Assembly: GCA_024500155.1 (NCBI GenBank)
Contig: CM044877.1
Coordinates: forward strand, 31,371,001-31,435,000
DNA length: 64,000 nt
Reading direction: 5' to 3'
DNA from: Chenopodium formosanum
Lineage: Eukaryota > Streptophyta > Magnoliopsida > Caryophyllales > Amaranthaceae
Each line of letters begins with the position of its first letter. Position 1 is the first letter of the stretch. A model generated the notes under the pieces. The model saw only the letters and a list, made by a program, of their open reading frames with translations. It searched no databases and was not told where the DNA came from. The translations under genes were made by a program, and so were the position numbers. Positions 58,970-64,000 of the stretch are shown here, one piece after another.

Positions 58970-59713
58970 TCAGGGAAGAGCCTCTTCATTGGCAGCCGGC
59001 CTGTTGTCCTTCGGCTGCTCTTCATCATTTTTCTCTTGTCCCTCCACCTGATCTTCCTCCTCACCACCAGAGGACGACTCCCCAGAAGAGTCGGACCCAA
59101 AGCTTTCCTCGGCCTCAGCAGCAGCCTTAGCTTCATTCTCAGCCTCGTCAAGAAGGCGAGCGTCGAATGCTCTGCTGGCTTCATCGAATTTGGATTTCCA
59201 AGTCTGATAATCCGAGTCCGGCTGCACAGCCTCCCAAGTGTCCCGCATGATGGCATCATAGTCGCTCATCATTTGCTTAACAAGAGCTTCTCTCTCTTGT
59301 TCAGCTACGGACTCAAACTTGGTCTTCAGCTGATGCTCCTGGTTGGAGAGGCGCTGCTCTAGGCGGCCCACCTTTTGCTTGGCTCTCTCGGCCTCTTCCT
59401 TGGCATCCTGAAGAGGCTCGAGCTTCTCCTTAAGATTTGTGATTTCTTTCTTAAGGGAAGTGATGCGCAGGCGGGCCGAGTCCAGGTCCTTCTTCACCTG
59501 CATATTGGCTTCCGCCTGCGAATACATCATATCAAGCGTCAGAAACTCATTCTGAGCAATATCAAATTGAGCTCGATCCAAGGCGGACTCGGCCCAAGCT
59601 TTAGCGGTTGTTACCTCTTTGGACTTGTCCTTGAGGGGTTGCCTGAGCCCTTGGACGCGCAGCATGGCCTGCTAAAATAGTCGAATGGTTAAAACCAGGC
59701 GGATAAAGACTTG

Positions 59714-59744
<31 letters not shown>

Positions 59745-61781
59745 GAATTGAATTGCTCAAGTTAAAACTCATACCTCGCAGAGGTTGCCCAAGATGCCAT
59801 CCAAGTCCAGGGTGCCGACTCCTCTGATAGACGCTTTGTCCTCAGGATCAACCGCCCTCAGCATGGACTTGGCCATTTGGATTACAGTCGGCCTCTGCAC
59901 AGGGACTGAGAAGGAAAGAGAGTTAGAAAAATAACATAAGTATATCTAAATGGAAGAACAAGACAGGCAAATGGTTTTTACCGTCGTCCTGTGGTTCCTC
60001 CTCTTTCCCCAGACTCCTCCTCTCTCCTGCTGAGCCGACAGCAGTGGTGGGTTGCTTGAAGCCACCCTTCGATGTCCTCTGGACATTCGGTTTGCTGATC
60101 TCCCTATCAGCTTCGAGAGAAGAGGCGTCTGGGCCTTTCTTGGGCTTGTGAGCAATGTGCTTCCGTCCGCCCTTGCCGGATGCGCTCACATCACCCGCCC
60201 TTGTCTTTTGGATTTTAGGGTCGGATGGTTTTGAGGGAGATTTGGTAGGGGCACCCTACATCAACACAAGATAAAACAAGTTAGAAATCATTCGGACAAA
60301 TTTAACATTGGTCAGAAATGATAAGTATAACGAGTTCTCACCTTGGGGGTGCCGCCAGTTTTCTGCTCATCCACCTTGGTGTGGGTGGTTGCCTCTGCCT
60401 TGTTTAGGACATTTGATCTGTATCGAGCAGCAGATACAGCCGACTTCCTTGAGGCCGAGAGCTTCTCCATTGCCTTGTCTGCAAAAATGAACAAGTGTTA
60501 GCACCATCAAACAAGTATTGAAAAGCAAAATGAAATTGCATATAAAACAGACGACCGACTACCTCTCGGCATTTCAGAGCTTAGCCTACAGGCGGCTAAG
60601 AACGTCCCCTCTTCAAACCATTTGTACAAAGGGAGATAGCATTGAGGGGTGACCTCCTTGTCCCCCTCATCATTCGTCCTCACGGACACGGTAAACAACC
60701 CCTTGTCCATGATCTCCTCCTTTGCCCGCCTAGGAAGAGGCGGCAATGCACTCCTGCCTGCTAGGAGAGGTGGATTCTTATTCCACCTGTTATACTTTTG
60801 GTTCAGGCGGCTGTCGGCAGACTTGACTATGTAAAACTTAGTCCTCCAGTCTTTCCACTTGTTCTCTTTGCCAACAGCCATCATGTACCTCTTGCAAGTG
60901 ATCAAGGTGTACCAGCCCTCACCGCCCCTAGCAGGCGCCCTGCTCAGATAGTGCATGTGGGCGAACGCTTCAAAGCTCGCCTCCACCTGCAGCATCTCAC
61001 AGGCGGCGACGTACCCCAGAATATTAATCCAGGAGTTGGGTACAAGTTGCCAGATACCCAGTTAGTATCCATCCAAGATCCTCTCCACGGCCGGATGGAG
61101 AGGGAAGCGGAGGCCAGCTTGGAAGGCCGCTTCATAGCAGCCGAATGCTCTATCCTGATAGCTGGCCAGGCTCGGCCAGGTAATGGTGTCGCCCTCGTTA
61201 GGGACCGACAAAGTATAGCCATAGCCTAGAACGACCTTGCGCCTAAAATTGGCAAGGCCGGATGCCATGGAGCTCCGCCTGCTGGGCGGAACATGATGAT
61301 AGTAGGGGGCTCTCTCTAAGCGCCTGGAAGCGCTCGGCTCAGCCCAGCTTTCCCCCTTATCCACTACCAGGGACTCCCTGGCAGAATCTATTTTCGTTCT
61401 TGCCTCCTCTGAAGTTATGGAGGCATTCTCTGAAGAAGATGACGAGGCCGACTCGTCATCAGAGCTCTCATCAGAGCTAGGGGACCGCCGACTGGTGCCA
61501 GCGGGGCCCTCCCCCAGACTCTCTTCCGGCGCCTGTCCAGAAGGCCCGGGTTGATATTGTTCATCCGCCTCCTCCATGATTCCATCACTGGGAGTTCCAC
61601 TAGATGTGGGCGAATGGTAATAGGTGGGGATTGGAGGAAGATAAGAAGGGCTGTCAGGATGCTCCGATACCTCACTTCGAGGCACCCTTATTGAGCCGTC
61701 TGAATAAACAGTCGATCCATCCGAATGGTAGAAAATTCCATCGGAGCTACATTGTCTTGATGTTCTTTTGGTTCTGGCCAT
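58970..61781 (-). pseudogene. Antisense accessory gene of element C (Tat aORF), five exons, one stop
   Basis: Exons on the minus strand: 61781-60563, 60478-60342, 60255-59982, 59905-59775 and 59668-58970. Introns are 84, 86, 76 and 106 bp, all GT-AG, with phases 1, 0, 1, 0. The joined frame has 819 codons and one internal TAA at 61064-61062. The likely start gives MARTKRTSRQ and follows an acceptor at 61788; an ATG at 61937 in the same frame would lie in the 5'-UTR intron. Features: Ser/Asp-rich acidic stretch (SSDESSDDESASSSSSEN), conserved region FGCYEAAFQAGLRFP with QLVPNSWINILG (residues about 200-400), Lys-rich linker exons, a final exon with about 150 residues of coiled coil starting AMLRVQGL, and an acidic tail. 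Function unknown. Confidence 0.8.
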
Positions 61782-61787
61782 AGTGTC

Positions 61788-61988
61788 CTGCACAGACACG
61801 GAAACGGTCGGATTCGGAGAAGTTCGCAAAGCAGGGTCTTTGGCCAAGCATTCGGCACTGCTAGTTCTAGATTCAGCCGTCCCCGGTGACCGGCTGATCA
61901 CTATCCTATGTCGTGCTGCATGCGATTGGGGAACCATTTTTTCGAAAACAAAGAAAAAATGAAGAGTAAAAGAAAAAACAGGTGTTAC
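61788..61988 (-). other. Probable 5'-UTR intron of antisense gene C
   Basis: The donor AAAG/GTAACACC at 61988 and acceptor GTGTCTGTGCAG/GACACT at 61788 bracket 201 bp. The acceptor block is conserved in B (tgtctgtgcag/gacacg, ending 19853), which also has a donor at a similar distance. Confidence 0.5.
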
Positions 61989-62168
61989 CTTTAGAAGAAG
62001 GGTGAAAGACGCTTGGTTGGCTGAAGAACGGTCGGACAGTTGGTCGAGTGTCGGATGCTTGAAAAGTTAAAACACTTAGGGAATTTTGAGATTCTTTAAG
62101 TCAAAAAGTCCAAGATTCTCCAGAGATTCGCAAAGGTGTGAATCTAAGGGGGGGGGGTCAAACCTTAC

Positions 62169-62176
62169 TATTTATA
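62169..62176 (-). promoter_or_regulatory. TATA box of antisense gene C
   Basis: The minus strand reads CCCCCCTATAAATAGTAAGG. It lies about 115 bp inside the 3' LTR and 180 bp upstream of the predicted 5'-UTR donor. Confidence 0.6.
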
Positions 62177-62281
62177 GGGGGGTAAAACCCTAAAAATTTC
62201 CCTCCAACAGTAATTTTTTGAATCCGACCACTCGGATACTGACACCTGTCACAGGTGCCACGTGCAATACACGTGACCCCT

Positions 62282-62293
62282 GTGAGGGGCAAA
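62282..62293 (+). other. Polypurine tract of element C
   Basis: Gtgaggggcaaa directly precedes the 3' LTR and is identical to that of element B. Confidence 0.75.
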
Positions 62294-62819
62294 TGATTTG
62301 GGTATTTTATACCCTGCCAAGTGGCCCAATCAGAGCATGACACGTGTCACTAGAAGGGGCACTTAGTTGGACCATCCAGATGGCGACACGTGTCGAGTAG
62401 ATATTGCCCCCTGGGAATGGCGGCTTTCAAGGTCCAAATCCCAAGGGGCCCTCAAAAACGGCGTGCCCTAATCCCTAGGTCACCAGATCCTAGGGAGGGC
62501 ACACTTTCCAAAAGAACCCTATAAATAGGGACATTCTTACATTTATGACAAGACAGAGAATATACACGCAATACGAGACAACACGTCACTTATCACAGAG
62601 CTGTCGTTTTCAAGGAACACACAGCACTTTACCTGAGCTTGGAATCCGAGCTGATAAACTTTACTTCCGCACGTTTTATTACCGAACGCTTACTAACTTA
62701 ATCTTCGGAGGCGGACCACCGACCATCCGGCGGTCCGTTTGCTTTGCAGGTACAGGCGTCCTTTGCTGAATCCAGTCTCAGTGTTGTAACTCTCCCAAGG
62801 GACAAAAACCCCCGAAACA
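62294..62819 (+). repeat. 3' LTR of element C
   Basis: A 526-bp unit that aligns without gaps to 49791-50316 and is followed by the duplication ctata. Confidence 0.95.
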
Positions 62820-62824
62820 CTATA

Positions 62825-63071
62825 CTTCTATACTTAGTATTTAAAAACACAAACCACAACTTTTTCAAATGACACATGGCATCATAAGTCACTCATTACA
62901 CCATATGCCACATGTCACCTCTGTTAATATTTATGTGTAAGTATTTATACATTCTACAACTTGCAAATTCAATTAAGAAAGTGAAGTGTTTCATTTCCAC
63001 CATAATAAAATAAAGTTCAATTAATTAACCCAAGTAACAACCCGTGCATTGAACAGGTCAAAAAGCTAGTT
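62825..63071. other. DNA flanking element C on the right
   Basis: AT-rich, no gene. Ends with aacaacccgtgcattgaaca then ggtcaaaaagctagt, which resembles the inverse of actagtatcgtgccccgtgc at 63774 and may be the end of an older element that C interrupted. Confidence 0.35.
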
Positions 63072-63451
63072 CTTATATGTGGGCTAGCCACATGGTGTGA
63101 CCACTTCATATAATCACATATAAGACAATTAATTGAGTAATATGGGTCACGCTGATGTGCAAATGAGATTGCCCTAACGTATATGTTGATTAATTAAGTG
63201 AGAAAAAGGGGTTACTTTCTTAAATAAGTGGAATTATTCTTTTATTTTTTAAAACTAAATAATAGGGGTTACTCGAATGAACAAATGGGATTACTTATTT
63301 CTAAGTGACTTGATTTTACTCGTATAATAAGTTTAAGTTACTTTTCTGAACAATATGGGATTACTCTTATGAAAAAATAAGGTTACTTGTACATAATGAA
63401 GATTACTCTTATAATTTAATATGCCACACCGTGTGACTAGCCACATACAAG
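63072..63451. mobile_element. Small TIR element (MITE), about 380 bp
   Basis: The left end cttatatgtgggctagccac and right end gtgtgactagccacatacaag are inverted repeats of about 30 bp with a few mismatches. The inside contains degenerate repeats of gggttactc/cttattt. No coding sequence; superfamily not determined because the target duplication is unclear. Confidence 0.6.
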
Positions 63452-63589
63452 ACTTACCCATTGGTATTTTATCGAAAATAAAACTTTAAACAAACAATTT
63501 TATCCTAAAATTCTATCTAAATAGAATTGTAAACTAGTTTTTTTTTTTTGTTTTCATTTTATGAATTCTATTTACGGCATGTTCTCATT

Positions 63590-63658
63590 GACTGAACTCA
63601 GCTGAACTGAACCGAACTGAACTGAACTGAACTGAGCTGAAATGAACTGAACTGAATT
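63590..63658. repeat. (CTGAA)n-type simple repeat
   Basis: A run of gaactgaactgaa with variants (gctga, ccgaa). It is bordered by gttctcattgac and agagaacaaac, which are partly inverse. Confidence 0.8.
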
Positions 63659-63956
63659 TCAACGTAAGAGAACAAACCCTTAAATCTATCTAACGCGCAA
63701 CACTTGCCAAAAAGTTAGGATGTCAAGTGTCATTGTCTCATGACTTGGCTAAAAGTTTAGCTTTATATATTGACTAGTATCGTGCCCCGTGCGATGCCCG
63801 GGTTGTTTATTAAATTTAAAGATAAATTTTTATTCTATATATATATATCAAATTTTAAAATATATAATTGATATAAAATTAGTTAGGAATTGATGTGCTT
63901 TTGTGACGATTAGTTGACATGTAATGCCTAATAATATTAGTGGAAATGTTCGATTT

Positions 63957-64000
63957 AACTGAACTGAACTGAATTGAGCTGAACTGAACTGAACTGAATA
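63957..64000. repeat. (CTGAA)n-type simple repeat, cut by the window end
   Basis: The same motif as 63590-63658, reaching the end of the window. Confidence 0.8.

Larger units (their letters stand above)
49791..62819 (+). mobile_element. Element C: Tat-lineage Ty3/Gypsy retrotransposon with antisense gene
   Basis: LTRs of 526 bp (49791-50316 and 62294-62819) are flanked by the exact duplication ctata (49786-49790 and 62820-62824). Order: 5' LTR, PBS, gag, protease, RT, RNase H, second RNase H, integrase, spacer with a solo LTR insertion, antisense five-exon gene, polypurine tract, 3' LTR. I count about 13 LTR differences by eye (2.5%), so C is the youngest of the three Tat elements. It is 13,029 bp, or about 11.6 kb without the solo LTR. 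Confidence 0.95.

Overview
The window is repeat-filled plant DNA, probably heterochromatin of an angiosperm and most likely a eudicot. The basis is the set of complete or broken Ty3/Gypsy elements (Tat, Athila-like and Del/Tekay-like), a Ty1/Copia element, a CACTA element and MULE-like elements. I see no host gene, rRNA, tRNA or CRISPR array. The species cannot be read from the sequence.

Layout. Positions 1-35098 are one non-autonomous Tat-type element (D, minus strand) opened up by later insertions: a Tekay-like solo LTR (338-3247), a MULE-like element (6263-7559), Tat element A (8758-18350, minus) and Tat element B (18754-33588, minus). B itself carries a truncated Athila-like insertion (29253 to about 32963). 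D appears to have landed in a MULE remnant (35099-35933), which abuts a decayed Athila-type non-autonomous element (35934-38857), which sits in a Copia LTR (38858-39540). Next come a CACTA element (39574-42273) with a MULE-like element inside it (40330-41752), a 5'-truncated Copia element (42685 to about 48805, minus), about 1 kb of unassigned DNA, and Tat element C (49791-62819, plus) with a solo LTR inside it (56881-58281). The last 1.2 kb holds a MITE and simple repeats.

Most interesting system. Tat elements A, B and C each carry, between pol and the 3' LTR, a multi-exon gene on the opposite strand to gag-pol. Each copy has a TATA box 115-180 bp inside the 3' LTR. B and C also have signs of a 5'-UTR intron. 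Canonical GT-AG introns follow, then a conserved globular region and a long C-terminal coiled coil. In A the spliced frame is fully open (558 codons), although gag-pol of A has about ten lesions. In C the spliced frame of 819 codons has a single stop. Extra antisense ORFs are known in the Tat lineage, but the exon structure, conserved intron phases and dedicated promoter are readable here in three copies side by side. In B and C the probable start gives a protein beginning M-A-R-T-K, like the tail of histone H3.

Other points: D carries a 1.3-kb array of a roughly 27-bp repeat; two TIR families with unrelated ends share the same 144-bp inner repeat; and Athila-type LTRs contain clusters of GC-rich palindromes. 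All coordinates and counts were made by eye. Family names rest on recognised motifs, not on database searches.
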